Assembly: GCA_021463505.1 (NCBI GenBank)
Contig: JAJTYR010000005.1
Coordinates: 33,081-97,080 of the forward strand
Reading direction: 5' to 3'
Length of the DNA stretch: 64,000 bases
From: Burkholderiaceae bacterium
GTDB taxonomy: Bacteria > Pseudomonadota > Gammaproteobacteria > Burkholderiales > Burkholderiaceae_E
How positions within the stretch are numbered: the first letter of the stretch is position 1; each line of letters starts with the position of its first letter. The translations under genes were made by a program, and so were the position numbers. The notes beneath the pieces are model-generated. The model ran no database searches, was not told where the DNA came from, and saw only the letters and a list, made by a program, of their open reading frames with translations. Below are positions 8,026 to 16,771 of the stretch, piece by piece.

Positions 8026-8847
8026 TCAGCGCAGCAGCGACAGCACGTTGTTCGGGATCGAGTTGGCCTGCGACAGCATCGCGGCACCCGCCTGCTGCAG
8101 CACCTGGGCGCGCGTGAGCGCCGCGGTCTCGGCCGCGAAGTCGGCGTCCATGATGCGGCTGCGCGCGGCGGCCTGGTTCTCGGCGGAGACCTGCAGCGTG
8201 GAGATCACCGCGTCGAAGCGGTTCTGCACCGCGCCCCAGGTGGCGCGCTGCGTGTTCAGCGAAGTCAGCGCGGTGTCGATCGCCGTCATCGCGGCGGTGT
8301 TGGCGGCCGCATCGGCGCTGATCGTCAGGCCGGCGGCGCTGGCGATCGCACCCGAAGTCAGGTCGGTGCTCGTCACCGAGATCGTGTTGCCGACGTCGGC
8401 GCCCACCTGGAACACCTGTGCCGCGGTCGTCGCCAGGATGGACACGCCGTTGAATTTGGTTGCACTGATGGTCCGGGTGATCTCGGCGCCCAGGGCGACG
8501 AACTCGGCGTTGAGGTTCGCACGGTCGTCGGAACCGTTGGTCGCGTTGGCGCCCTGCACTGCGAGTTCGCGCATCCGCTGCAGCATGTCGCCGACCTTGC
8601 CGAGCGCGCCTTCGGCGGTCTGCGCCAGCGAGATGCCGTCGTTGGCGTTGCGGATCGCGACGTTCATGCCGCGCACCTGCGTGTTCATGCGCTCGGCGAT
8701 CGCCAGGCCGGCCGCGTCGTCCTTCGCGCTGTTCACGCGCAGGCCCGACGACAGGCGCTGCACGGCCTGCGCCAGCGCGTTCTGCGTATTGGTGAGGTTG
8801 CGCTGAGCGTTCAGCGAAACCAGGTTGGTGTTGATGATCTGTGCCAT
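8026..8847 (-). CDS. fliC: Flagellin FliC (short form)
   Basis: 273 residues, at the short end for flagellins. The N-terminal D0/D1 helices (MAQIINTNLVSLNAQRNL; LSSGLRVNSAKDDAAGLAIA) and C-terminal D1/D0 helices (AENQAAARSRIMDADFAAET; QANSIPNNVLSLLR) are intact. The central variable domains are reduced to about 80 residues rich in Ala, Thr and Ser. Only one flagellin gene is present in the window. It is monocistronic: sigma-28 promoter upstream, strong hairpin downstream. The filament product is exported through FliI/FlhA with help from FliS. Confidence 0.96.
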   Translation of the reverse strand: MAQIINTNLVSLNAQRNLTNTQNALAQAVQRLSSGLRVNSAKDDAAGLAIAERMNTQVRGMNVAIRNANDGISLAQTAEGALGKVGDMLQRMRELAVQGANATNGSDDRANLNAEFVALGAEITRTISATKFNGVSILATTAAQVFQVGADVGNTISVTSTDLTSGAIASAAGLTISADAAANTAAMTAIDTALTSLNTQRATWGAVQNRFDAVISTLQVSAENQAAARSRIMDADFAAETAALTRAQVLQQAGAAMLSQANSIPNNVLSLLR

Positions 8848-8944
8848 GGATCGGGCTCCTCGAGCGGTTGAAGTGGTGGCTCCGTCAGGGTAGGTGCGAA
8901 GTCGACCCCTTGGCGGATGTGCGGGGATGGCCCCGGCCCATGCC

Positions 8945-8971
8945 TTATCGGCGGGGTGCCGGCCCGCTTGA
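8945..8971 (-). promoter_or_regulatory. Sigma-28 (FliA) promoter for fliC
   Basis: Minus strand TCAA (8968-8971), 15 bases, then a perfect GCCGATAA (8945-8952). This is the best match to the FliA consensus in the window and sits about 100 bp before the flagellin ATG. Confidence 0.85.
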
Positions 8972-9039
8972 GTTCACGGTACGAATGGCGGGTCCGGGGT
9001 GCCGTGCGGCGCGTGGCGTGGCGTGTCGCGCCACGGGGG

Positions 9040-9054
9040 TAGGAATTCTTCCTA
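9040..9054. promoter_or_regulatory. Palindrome TAGGAATTCTTCCTA upstream of flhDC
   Basis: A perfect TAGGAA/TTCCTA inverted repeat with a three-base centre, 137 bp before flhD. It resembles the RcsB-type box (TAAGAATATTCCTA) and the heptamer repeats bound by BvgA, both NarL/FixJ-family response regulators known to act on flhDC-type promoters. The regulator in this organism is unknown; the assignment is inference. Confidence 0.45.
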
Positions 9055-9190
9055 TGCCCGCCGGAGTTCGTCCGATGCGCGATGCAGGCGAACTCGGATT
9101 CATGGAACGGGACAGCAGGCCGACACTGGCGCCGTGGACGAACCACGACGCGCACCGAGCGCGCACCGACACGGAACCCGGGAGCCAGCG

Positions 9191-9532
9191 ATGCAGATCG
9201 ACGACAGGACGATGGCCGAGATAAGGGAGGCGAACCTCTCCTACCTGATCCTTGCACAGCGCCTGATCCGCGCCGACAAGGCTCAGGCCCTCTATCGGCT
9301 CGGTGTCACGGAGGAGACCGCCGGCGTGCTGGACGCGCTCACGCCGAGCCAGCTGCTGAAGGTGGCCGCCGGCAACATGCTGATGTGCCGCTTCCGCTTC
9401 GACGACCAGATGCTGTGGGGCCTGCTGACCGACCATGGCCGCGCCGGCGAAGCCGAGGGCGAGCGCAGCGCCCACCGGCTGCACGCGAGCATCCTGATGG
9501 CCGGCAGGTACGACGAGGCGATCGGGTCATGA
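9191..9532 (+). CDS. flhD: Flagellar master regulator subunit FlhD
   Basis: 113 residues from the ATG at 9191. FlhD pairs with FlhC as FlhD4C2, which activates class II flagellar promoters. The family sequence is clear: EIREANLSYLILAQRLIRAD, then KAQALYRLGVT and PSQLLKVAAGNMLMCRFRFDD. The helix-turn-helix-like region is at about residues 65-90. Its stop overlaps the flhC start (ATGA), matching the equimolar need for the two subunits. Upstream lies the palindrome at 9040. Confidence 0.95.
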   Translation: MQIDDRTMAEIREANLSYLILAQRLIRADKAQALYRLGVTEETAGVLDALTPSQLLKVAAGNMLMCRFRFDDQMLWGLLTDHGRAGEAEGERSAHRLHASILMAGRYDEAIGS

Positions 9533-10059
9533 GCGCGCGCAGCCTGCTCGAGGACAACCGCCAGGTGCAGCGCGCCGTCGAGCTGATCGGCCTGGGGGCA
9601 CGTCTGCAGATGCTGCAGTCCGAGACCGCGCTGCCGTACGAACGCCTGTTGCGGCTCTACAAGGAAGTGGCCGGCAAGTCGCCGTCGAAGGGACAACTGC
9701 CGTTCTCCACCGACTGGTTCGTGTCCTGGCAGCCGAACATCCACGCGTCGCTGTACTTCAACATCTACGCCTATCTGCTGAAGACCAGCCCGCTCGACGA
9801 CGTCGACGCGATCATCAAGGCGTACCGCCTGTACGCTTCGGAAGTCGCCACGCTGGGCGTCGAGCCGCTGCTGTCGATCACCCGTGCCTGGCGACTGGTG
9901 CGCTTCGTCGACTCGGGCATGCTGACCACCACGCGCTGCTGCCGCTGCGGCGGGCACTTCGTGAATCACGCGTACGAACTCGAACGCGACTACGTCTGCG
10001 GGCTGTGCGAGCCGCCGGCGCGTGCCGGCAAGGCACGGCGCAGCGGCGCGATCCACTGA
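9529..10059 (+). CDS. flhC: Flagellar master regulator subunit FlhC
   Basis: 176 residues. FlhC supplies most of the DNA contact in FlhD4C2. The Zn-binding cysteines are visible near residues 140-165 in TTRCCRCGGHFVNH and DYVCGLCEPP. The N-terminal SLLEDNRQVQRAVELIGLGA and central GQLPFSTDWFVSW motifs are typical. The ATG overlaps the flhD stop. The short basic tail (KARRSG) is variable. motA follows after 156 bp with its own candidate sigma-28 site. Confidence 0.96.
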   Translation: MSARSLLEDNRQVQRAVELIGLGARLQMLQSETALPYERLLRLYKEVAGKSPSKGQLPFSTDWFVSWQPNIHASLYFNIYAYLLKTSPLDDVDAIIKAYRLYASEVATLGVEPLLSITRAWRLVRFVDSGMLTTTRCCRCGGHFVNHAYELERDYVCGLCEPPARAGKARRSGAIH

Positions 10060-10132
10060 CCGCACGGCATCTCAGGCGCGCCGTCCGGCGTACTGCCGCG
10101 GCCGCCGTGGTCGCCGCGTTCCGGCGCCCGCC

Positions 10133-10159
10133 TCAAGAAGCGCGCCCTGCGACCGAAAT
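10133..10159 (+). promoter_or_regulatory. Candidate sigma-28 promoter for motAB
   Basis: TCAA (10133-10136), 15 bases, then ACCGAAAT (10152-10159). Spacing is exact but the -10 matches only five of eight positions of GCCGATAA. It is about 56 bp before the motA start. motAB are class III genes in other FlhDC systems, which supports the call. Confidence 0.45.
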
Positions 10160-10215
10160 GAGGAGAGACGGCCCGCGGGGCCGGTCCGGTCGGTCCTCCC
10201 GAGGTCTCGTCGCGC

Positions 10216-11073
10216 ATGTTCGTTCTCCTGGGTTACCTCCTCGTCGTCGGCTCGGTCCTCGGTGGATACCTGCTGGCCGGCGGCCACATCGCGGCGCTGA
10301 TCCAGCCGCTGGAGTTGCTGATCATCGCCGGCGCCGCGCTCGGGGCGTTCGTCGTGTCGAACTCGGGCAAGGCGCTCAAGGCGGTGCTCGGGACGCTTCC
10401 GTCGCTGTTCAGGGGCTCGAAGTACAGCAAGGAGCGCTACATGGCGCTGATGGCGCTGCTCTACGACGTGCTGTCCAAGGCGCGCAAGGAAGGGCTGATG
10501 TCGATCGAGAGCGATGTCGACCATCCGGCCGAGAGCGCGCTGTTCCAGCGTCATCCGACGGTCAGCGGCGACCCTCACCTGATCGAATTCGTCACCGACT
10601 ACCTGCGCATGATGTCCTCGGGAAACCTGAACGCGCTCGAGATCGAGAACCTGATGGACAACGAGATCGAGACCCACCACCACGAGGCGATGGTGCCCTC
10701 GCACGCGATCCAGAAGATGGCCGACGGGCTGCCTGCCTTCGGCATCGTGGCCGCGGTGATGGGCGTGGTGCACACGATGGGATCGGTCGGCAAGCCGCCG
10801 GCCGAACTGGGCCAGATGATCGCGCACGCGCTGGTGGGCACTTTCCTCGGCATCCTGCTGGCCTACGGCTTCGTGTCGCCGCTGGCGACGCTGCTCGAGC
10901 ACAAGGCCGACGAGTCCACCAAGGAGTTGCAGTGCGTGAAGGTCACGCTGCTGGCCAGCATGCAGGGCTATGCGCCGTCGATCGCGGTGGAGTTCGGGCG
11001 CAAGGTGCTGTACTCGACCGAGCGGCCGAGCTTCGTCGAACTCGAGGCGCACGTGAAGCAGAAGAAGGCCTGA
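10216..11073 (+). CDS. motA: Flagellar motor stator protein MotA
   Basis: 285 residues. MotA is the membrane ring of the proton-driven stator and pushes on FliG. Four membrane segments can be seen: near residues 3-22, 30-50, 170-195 and 200-220 (GLPAFGIVAAVMGVVHTMGS; LGILLAYGFVSPLA). The cytoplasmic loop between the second and third holds the conserved charged stretch around KARKEGLMSIESDVDHP. The long form with conserved Pro residues is the usual proton type. motB follows after 15 bp. Confidence 0.96.
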   Translation: MFVLLGYLLVVGSVLGGYLLAGGHIAALIQPLELLIIAGAALGAFVVSNSGKALKAVLGTLPSLFRGSKYSKERYMALMALLYDVLSKARKEGLMSIESDVDHPAESALFQRHPTVSGDPHLIEFVTDYLRMMSSGNLNALEIENLMDNEIETHHHEAMVPSHAIQKMADGLPAFGIVAAVMGVVHTMGSVGKPPAELGQMIAHALVGTFLGILLAYGFVSPLATLLEHKADESTKELQCVKVTLLASMQGYAPSIAVEFGRKVLYSTERPSFVELEAHVKQKKA

Positions 11074-11088
11074 CGCGGAGCGCGCACC

Positions 11089-12069
11089 GTGGCCGCCCCA
11101 GACCGGAAGGTCCAGCCGATCGTCGTCCGGCGCGTGCGCAAGGTGAGCCGTGGCGGGCATCACGGCGGCGCCTGGAAGATCGCCTACGCCGACTTCGTCA
11201 CGGCGATGATGGCCTTCTTCCTGCTGATGTGGCTGCTCGGCTCCACGACCAGCGGCGACCTGCAGGGCATTTCGGATTATTTCCGCACGCCGCTGAAAGT
11301 GGCGCTGATGGGCGGCAGCGGTTCCGGCGACAGCTCATCGGTGATCAAGGGCGGGGGCACCGACCTGACCCGCACCGTCGGTCACGAGCGTCGCGGTGAA
11401 GTCGCGGCGCCACAGAAGAAGGTCAACCTGCAGGCGCTGCGTGCCGAATTGCGCCGCACCGAGGCGCAGCGCCTGGGTCGCCTGAAGGCGCAGGTCGAAG
11501 AGATGATCAATCTCAATCCGGCGCTTGCCGGGCTGCGCTCGCAGATCCGGATCGACCTGACCAGCGATGGCCTGCGCATCCAGATCGTCGACGCGCAGAG
11601 CCGGCCGATGTTCGACCGCGGAAGCGCCGCGGTGAAGGACTACATGCGCGAACTGCTGCGCGAGATCGGCGAGCTGCTCAACAGCGTGGACAACCGCGTG
11701 AGCCTGTCGGGGCACACCGATGCGGCGCCCTACGGCAGCGGCGAGCGCGGCTACTCGAACTGGGAGCTGTCGGCCGATCGTGCCAACGCTTCGCGCCGCG
11801 AACTGGTGGCCGGCGGCATGAGCGAATCGAAGGTGCTGCGCGTGGTCGGACTGGGCCCGTCGCTGATGTTCGATGCGGCCAATCCGCTCAATGCGATGAA
11901 CCGGCGCATCATGATCGTGGTGCTCAACCGCGACGCCGAGGCGCGCATCCTGGAGGGTACCGAAGTCGATGCCCCGGACAGCGCGCAGATCGACACCGCG
12001 CTGTCGGACGCCGGCAGCGACGCCGGCATGAAGGCCCGGATCGACGAACCCGCCACGCAGGCGGAATAG
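11089..12069 (+). CDS. motB: Flagellar motor stator protein MotB
   Basis: 326 residues from a GTG at 11089 with GGAG eight bases upstream. One membrane segment (AYADFVTAMMAFFLLMWLLG) near residues 34-53 contains the proton-carrying Asp in YADFVTAMMAFF. A plug helix follows, then the OmpA-like peptidoglycan-binding domain from about residue 165 (LSGHTDAAPY; NWELSADRANASRREL; NRRIMIVVL). Together with MotA it anchors the stator to the wall. Good length for the family. Confidence 0.96.
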   Translation: MAAPDRKVQPIVVRRVRKVSRGGHHGGAWKIAYADFVTAMMAFFLLMWLLGSTTSGDLQGISDYFRTPLKVALMGGSGSGDSSSVIKGGGTDLTRTVGHERRGEVAAPQKKVNLQALRAELRRTEAQRLGRLKAQVEEMINLNPALAGLRSQIRIDLTSDGLRIQIVDAQSRPMFDRGSAAVKDYMRELLREIGELLNSVDNRVSLSGHTDAAPYGSGERGYSNWELSADRANASRRELVAGGMSESKVLRVVGLGPSLMFDAANPLNAMNRRIMIVVLNRDAEARILEGTEVDAPDSAQIDTALSDAGSDAGMKARIDEPATQAE

Positions 12070-12126
12070 CCGGCCGCGAACCCCGCTTTTCGGCGCTTGA
12101 GAGCGCCGCGCACTGCGAATAATCGG
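12064..12126 (+). promoter_or_regulatory. FlhDC-type class II promoter of the flhB operon
   Basis: Half-site-like GAATAGCC (12064-12071), 12 bases, CGCTTTTC (12084-12091), then 27 bases to ATAATCGG (12119-12126). The layout repeats that of the fliF and flgB promoters. The left half overlaps the motB stop codon. Leader of about 35 bases to the flhB ATG. Confidence 0.6.
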
Positions 12127-12162
12127 CATCGAGTCCCGAACCGGAGCCGCTGCGCAGGCGCC

Positions 12163-13323
12163 ATGGCCGATCACGAAGCCAGTCGCGAAGACCGACAACT
12201 CCCAGCATCCGAACGCCGGCTGCAGAAGGCGCGCGAGGAAGGTCGCGTTGCGCGTTCGCGCGACTTCGGGCACTTCGTCGTGCTCGGATCGGCGCTGCTC
12301 GCTGCGCTTGCCCTCGGGCCGTCGATCGCGCGCGAGACGATCGCCATGGTGCGCAACGGCCTGCAGTTCGAGCGCCCCGGCACACTGTCGGCCGACCGTC
12401 TGCCGCAGCTGTTCACGTCGCTCGGCGGTGACGCGTTCACGGTCGTGCTGGTGCTGGTCGCCGGGCTTGCGGTGGCGGCGATCGTCGCGTCGCTGGTTCC
12501 GGGCGGCATGGTGCTGTCGGCCCGATCGCTCGGAATGCAGGCCTCCAGGCTCAGTCCGCGCAACGGCATCCGGCGTGTGTTCTCGGTGCGCGGCGCGTTC
12601 GACCTGGCCAGGCTCATCGTCGTGGCGATCGCGCTGTTCGCGATCGGCGCCTGGTTCGTCGTCGCGAGCCTTCCGGAGTTCGTGGCGCTCGCGGCCGGGC
12701 CCGTCGTGACCGGCCTGGCTGGCGGCGCCTCGCTGATGGGCTCCGGCCTGGTGGCGCTGGTGGGCGTGCTGGCACTGGTGGCGCTCGTCGACGTACCGTT
12801 CCAGTGGTTCAGGCACCGCGCCGACCTGAAGATGAGCCACCAGGAAGTGCGCCGCGAGGCGAAGGAATCCGAGGGTGACCCGATGCTGCGCGGACGCATG
12901 CGGACGCGCCAGCGCGAGCTCGCCGGGCGTCGCATGATGGCTGCGATCCCGCTGGCCGACGTGGTGATCACCAACCCGAGTCACTACGCAGTGGCGATTC
13001 GTTACGACGAATCGGCGATGGGCGCGCCGCGCGTGGTGGCCAAGGGCGCGGACGTGATCGCCGCGCGCATCCGCGAGATTGCCGCACAGGCCGGCGTGCC
13101 GCTGTTCGAGGCGCCGCCGCTGGCGCGCGCGCTGTACGCTCACGTGGCGGTGGATCGCGAGATTCCGGCCGCGTTGTACAACGCGGTCGCGCAGGTGCTC
13201 GCCTACGTGTACCAGTTGCGACACTGGAGCCCGGGCCGCGGCGCGTCGCCGGTGGCGCCGGACGAGCTCGGGGTGCCTGCCGGTCTCGATCCGGCTGCAG
13301 CCGCGCCGGAGACGCTGCGATGA
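12163..13323 (+). CDS. flhB: Flagellar export gate protein FlhB
   Basis: 386 residues from the ATG at 12163 (MADHEASREDRQLPASERRL). Four membrane segments between about residues 30 and 210, then the cytoplasmic domain. The self-cleavage site is N271-P272-S273-H274, the serine variant of the usual NPTH; cleavage after the Asn switches export from rod/hook to filament substrates. The C-terminal tail is Ala/Pro-rich and variable. Its stop overlaps the flhA start. A longer in-frame reading from 12097 would run over the promoter and is rejected. Confidence 0.96.
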   Translation: MADHEASREDRQLPASERRLQKAREEGRVARSRDFGHFVVLGSALLAALALGPSIARETIAMVRNGLQFERPGTLSADRLPQLFTSLGGDAFTVVLVLVAGLAVAAIVASLVPGGMVLSARSLGMQASRLSPRNGIRRVFSVRGAFDLARLIVVAIALFAIGAWFVVASLPEFVALAAGPVVTGLAGGASLMGSGLVALVGVLALVALVDVPFQWFRHRADLKMSHQEVRREAKESEGDPMLRGRMRTRQRELAGRRMMAAIPLADVVITNPSHYAVAIRYDESAMGAPRVVAKGADVIAARIREIAAQAGVPLFEAPPLARALYAHVAVDREIPAALYNAVAQVLAYVYQLRHWSPGRGASPVAPDELGVPAGLDPAAAAPETLR

Positions 13324-15434
13324 ATGGCGCGACGACCAGCCCGCAGCCCGGGACAGCCGGCGGGCAGCGCGTGAGCGTGGCCGGCGTGATGCTGAACCTG
13401 CCGCCGTGGAAGGCGCTTGCCGCGCCGGTCGTCATCGTGCTGGTGCTGGCGATGATGATCCTGCCGCTGCCGGCGCCGCTGCTCGACCTGCTGTTCACCT
13501 TCAACATCGCGCTGGCGCTGCTGGTGCTGCTGGTGGCCGCCTACACGGTGCGGCCGCTGGATTTCGCGGTATTCCCCTCGCTGCTGCTGGTCACGACGCT
13601 GCTGCGCCTGTCACTGAACGTCGCCTCGACGCGCGCCGTGCTGATGCACGGCCACACCGGCACCGACGCCGCCGGCAAGGTGATCGAGTCGTTCGCCAGC
13701 TTCCTGATCGGTGGCAATTTCGCGGTCGGGATCATCGTCTTCGCGATCATCACGGTGATCAATTTCGTCGTGGTGACCAAGGGTGCCGGGCGCATCGCCG
13801 AGGTGTCGGCCCGCTTCGCGCTCGACGCGCTGCCCGGCAAGCAGATGGCGATCGACGCCGATCTGAACGCCGGCCAGATCGACCAGGCCGAGGCGCGGCG
13901 GCGGCGCGTGGACGTGTCACGTGAAGCCGACTTCTACGGTTCGATGGACGGCGCCTCGAAGTTCGTGCGCGGCGACGCCGTCGCCGGCATCCTGATCGTG
14001 TTCATCAACGTGATCGGGGGGCTGTTGATCGGCACGGTTCAGCACTCGCTGTCGGTCGAGCAGGCGGCCAACAACTACATTCTGCTGGCGATCGGCGATG
14101 CGCTGGTGGCGCAGGTTCCCGCCCTGGTGATCTCGGTGGCGGCCGGTCTGATCGTCTCGCGTGTGGCCGACGACGACGACGTCGGCGGCCAGGTGATGAA
14201 GCAGCTGCTGTCGCTGCCGCGTGCACTCGGTCTCACCGCCGGCGTGATCGCGCTGCTGGGCGTGGTGCCCGGCATGCCGCACCTGGCGTTCCTGGCCCTC
14301 GCGGCCGGCATCGGCTATCTGTCCTGGTGGCTCTCCGAGCGCCAGTCGCGCACGCCGGCCGAAACGCCGACCGACGAGACGGCGCCAGTCGATACCGAGG
14401 CCAGCTGGAACGACGTGGTGCCCGTGGACGTGCTGGGGCTCGAAGTGGGTTACCGGTTGATCCAGCTCGTCGATCGCGAGCAGGGCGGTGACCTGCTCTC
14501 GCGCATCAAGGGGGTGCGCAAGAAGTTCGCGCAGGAGGTCGGCTTCCTGCCGCCTTCGGTGCACATTCGCGATCAGCTCGAGCTGAAGCCCACCGCCTAT
14601 CGCGTCACGCTCAAGGGCGTGGTGATCGGCGAGGCGGAAGTGTTCCCCGGCATGCTGCTGGCGATCGATCCCGGCAACGCGACGCAGCCGCTGCAGGGCA
14701 CTGCGACCAGGGAGCCCGCGTTCGGGCTGCCCGCCACCTGGGTGGACGCGCGGCAGCGCGAGAACGCGCAGGCCGCGGGCTACACCGTGGTGGATCCCGC
14801 CACCGTGGTCGCCACCCATCTCCATCACCTGATGCAACTGCACGCGGCGCGACTGTTCGGCCGCGCCGAGGCGCAGCAGCTGCTCGACCACCTGGCCAGC
14901 TACGCGCCGAAGCTCGCCGACGAGATCGTGCCCAAGCTGGTGCCGATGCCGGTGTTCCAGAAGGTGCTGCAGAACCTGCTCGAGGAGTCGGTGCACGTGC
15001 GCGATCTGCGCGGCATCGTCGAGACGCTCGGCGAGCACGGCGCACGCACGCAGGATCCGAACGAGCTCACGCGCGAGGTGCGCGTCGCGCTCGCGCCGGC
15101 GATCGTGCAGCAGGCCTGGGGCGCTTCGCGCGAGTTGAGCGTGGTGGCGATCGAACCCGAACTGGAGAATCTGCTGGTGCAGGCGCTCGCGCAGGGTGCT
15201 GGCGGCTCGCTCGAACCGGGCGTGGCCGAGTACCTGGTGACGGCGAGCGCGCAGGCCGCGCAGGCGCAGGAGGACGCCGGGCACTCGGCCTGCCTGCTGG
15301 TGCCCGATCGCATTCGCGTGCCGCTGGCGCGCCTGCTGAAGAAGGCCGCGCCGCGGTTGCGCGTGCTCGGCCATGCCGAGATTCCCGACACCCACTCGAT
15401 TCGTATCGGACGACTGATCGGAGAAACCAGGTGA
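13320..15434 (+). CDS. flhA: Flagellar export gate protein FlhA
   Basis: 704 residues. FlhA forms the nonameric export gate and takes chaperone-substrate complexes in its cytoplasmic ring. Membrane segments fill the first about 330 residues; the FHIPEP-family motif between them (LLLVTTLLRLSLNVASTR; FNIALALLVLLVAAYTV) is clear, as is the FHIPEP cytoplasmic loop GRIAEVSARFALDALPGKQM. The C-terminal about 350 residues match the four-subdomain FlhA-C. Start and stop overlap flhB (ATGA) and flhF (GTGA). Confidence 0.97.
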   Translation: MNGATTSPQPGTAGGQRVSVAGVMLNLPPWKALAAPVVIVLVLAMMILPLPAPLLDLLFTFNIALALLVLLVAAYTVRPLDFAVFPSLLLVTTLLRLSLNVASTRAVLMHGHTGTDAAGKVIESFASFLIGGNFAVGIIVFAIITVINFVVVTKGAGRIAEVSARFALDALPGKQMAIDADLNAGQIDQAEARRRRVDVSREADFYGSMDGASKFVRGDAVAGILIVFINVIGGLLIGTVQHSLSVEQAANNYILLAIGDALVAQVPALVISVAAGLIVSRVADDDDVGGQVMKQLLSLPRALGLTAGVIALLGVVPGMPHLAFLALAAGIGYLSWWLSERQSRTPAETPTDETAPVDTEASWNDVVPVDVLGLEVGYRLIQLVDREQGGDLLSRIKGVRKKFAQEVGFLPPSVHIRDQLELKPTAYRVTLKGVVIGEAEVFPGMLLAIDPGNATQPLQGTATREPAFGLPATWVDARQRENAQAAGYTVVDPATVVATHLHHLMQLHAARLFGRAEAQQLLDHLASYAPKLADEIVPKLVPMPVFQKVLQNLLEESVHVRDLRGIVETLGEHGARTQDPNELTREVRVALAPAIVQQAWGASRELSVVAIEPELENLLVQALAQGAGGSLEPGVAEYLVTASAQAAQAQEDAGHSACLLVPDRIRVPLARLLKKAAPRLRVLGHAEIPDTHSIRIGRLIGETR

Positions 15435-16771
15435 ACATGAAACGCTATGTCGCGCGAACCGCGAAGGAAGCGCTGGGCCAGGCGCGCGCCGAGCTCGGCG
15501 CCGACGCGATCGTCCTGGCCAACCGGCCGGTGGCTGCCGGCGTCGAGATCGTGGCGATGGCCGAGGCGGCCGTGCCCGGTGCGCAGACTGGCCGGACTGC
15601 GGTGGCGCGCGCGGCGACGACGAACGCACACGGCGTGGCGCCGGCCGGCGCTGCGATGAGCACGGTGGACTTCCAGACTTACGTGCGCGAGCGCCAGCAG
15701 CGGCGCAGCGAGCGCGCGCCGGTCATCGACCGCGCCGGTGACCTCACGCTTGCGGGGCTGCCCGGTGCTGACCCGTTCGGCGAGCGGCCGCGCAGCGGCG
15801 CCGGGGGCACCGCCGAGCTGATGGCCGAATTGCGCGCGATGCGCGGCTTCATCGCCGAGCAGATCGAGTCGGTGAGCTGGTTCGAGGGCATGCGCAAGCG
15901 ACCGGTCCAGGCACGCCTGCTGCGCTGGCTGCTGCGCGCGGGCTTCTCGCCGTCGTTGTCGCGCACGCTGATGGGCCGGCTGCCGGACGACGTCGACGAG
16001 ACGCAGGCGCAACGCTGGCTGCACGAGGCGCTGCGACAGGAGCTGCCCTGCATCACGACCGCGCAGACGATCTTCGACGAAGGCGGGGTGTTCGCACTGC
16101 TCGGGCCGACCGGTGTTGGCAAGACCACCACAGCGGCCAAGATCGCTGCGCAGTTCGCGCTGCGCAACGGGGTCCAGTCGGTCGGCCTGATCACCGCAGA
16201 CGTCTATCGGGTTGGCGCACAGGACCAGCTGCGCACTTTCGGCCGCCTGCTCGGCGTGCCGGTGCATGTCGCGCACGACGTCGCCGGCCTGACCGACTTC
16301 CTGCAGCTGTTCATGAATCGCAAGCTGGTCCTGATCGATACCGCAGGCGTGGGCCAGCGCGACGAGCGCGTCGGCGAGCTGCTCGCGGCGCTGTCGTCGA
16401 CCCGCGTGCGCCGGGTGGTGGTGATCGACGCGGCAATGCAGGCCGAAGCGATCGACGAGGTCGCCACCGTCTATCAGGCAGACCAGGCGGCAGGCGTCGT
16501 GCTCTCCAAAGTCGACGAAGCGGTGCAGCTGGGCGGCGCGCTGGATTGCCTGATTCGCCGCCGTCTCGAACTGCAGGGCGTGGCCGATGGCCAGCGGGTG
16601 CCCGAGGACTGGCACCGCCCCGATATCGGCACGCTGGTCCAGCGCGCGCTGGCCAGTGCCGGTGATGCACGGCCCACGCCGTTCGATTTCGACGACGCCG
16701 AGCTGGCGATGCTGATGGCAGCCCGTCCCGTTCATGCGGGGCCAGCCCGGGCCGAGGCGCGCGGTGTTTGA
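15431..16771 (+). CDS. flhF: SRP-type GTPase FlhF, flagellar placement
   Basis: 446 residues from a GTG overlapping the flhA stop (an ATG two codons later gives 444). FlhF marks the cell pole or flagellar site and is related to Ffh and FtsY. The P-loop GPTGVGKT is at residues 225-232, followed by the NG-domain motifs DVYRVGAQDQLRTF and LVLIDTAGVGQRD. The N-terminal B domain (KRYVARTAKEALGQARAELG) and a variable linker precede them. Partner FlhG is encoded next, overlapping by 8 bp. Confidence 0.93.
   Translation: MNMKRYVARTAKEALGQARAELGADAIVLANRPVAAGVEIVAMAEAAVPGAQTGRTAVARAATTNAHGVAPAGAAMSTVDFQTYVRERQQRRSERAPVIDRAGDLTLAGLPGADPFGERPRSGAGGTAELMAELRAMRGFIAEQIESVSWFEGMRKRPVQARLLRWLLRAGFSPSLSRTLMGRLPDDVDETQAQRWLHEALRQELPCITTAQTIFDEGGVFALLGPTGVGKTTTAAKIAAQFALRNGVQSVGLITADVYRVGAQDQLRTFGRLLGVPVHVAHDVAGLTDFLQLFMNRKLVLIDTAGVGQRDERVGELLAALSSTRVRRVVVIDAAMQAEAIDEVATVYQADQAAGVVLSKVDEAVQLGGALDCLIRRRLELQGVADGQRVPEDWHRPDIGTLVQRALASAGDARPTPFDFDDAELAMLMAARPVHAGPARAEARGV

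Larger units (their letters stand above)
8848..9190. other. fliC-flhD divergent intergenic region
   Basis: 343 bp without a gene. The left part holds the sigma-28 promoter of fliC and its roughly 90-base leader; the right part must hold the flhDC promoter and its control sites, of which the palindrome at 9040-9054 is the clearest. No convincing sigma-70 -35/-10 pair for flhDC could be picked by eye. Confidence 0.6.

Noticed and set aside
11335..13224. 629-codon minus-strand open frame across motB and flhB
   Set aside because: His/Arg/Gln-rich antisense product with no family features; spans two real genes and their promoter.
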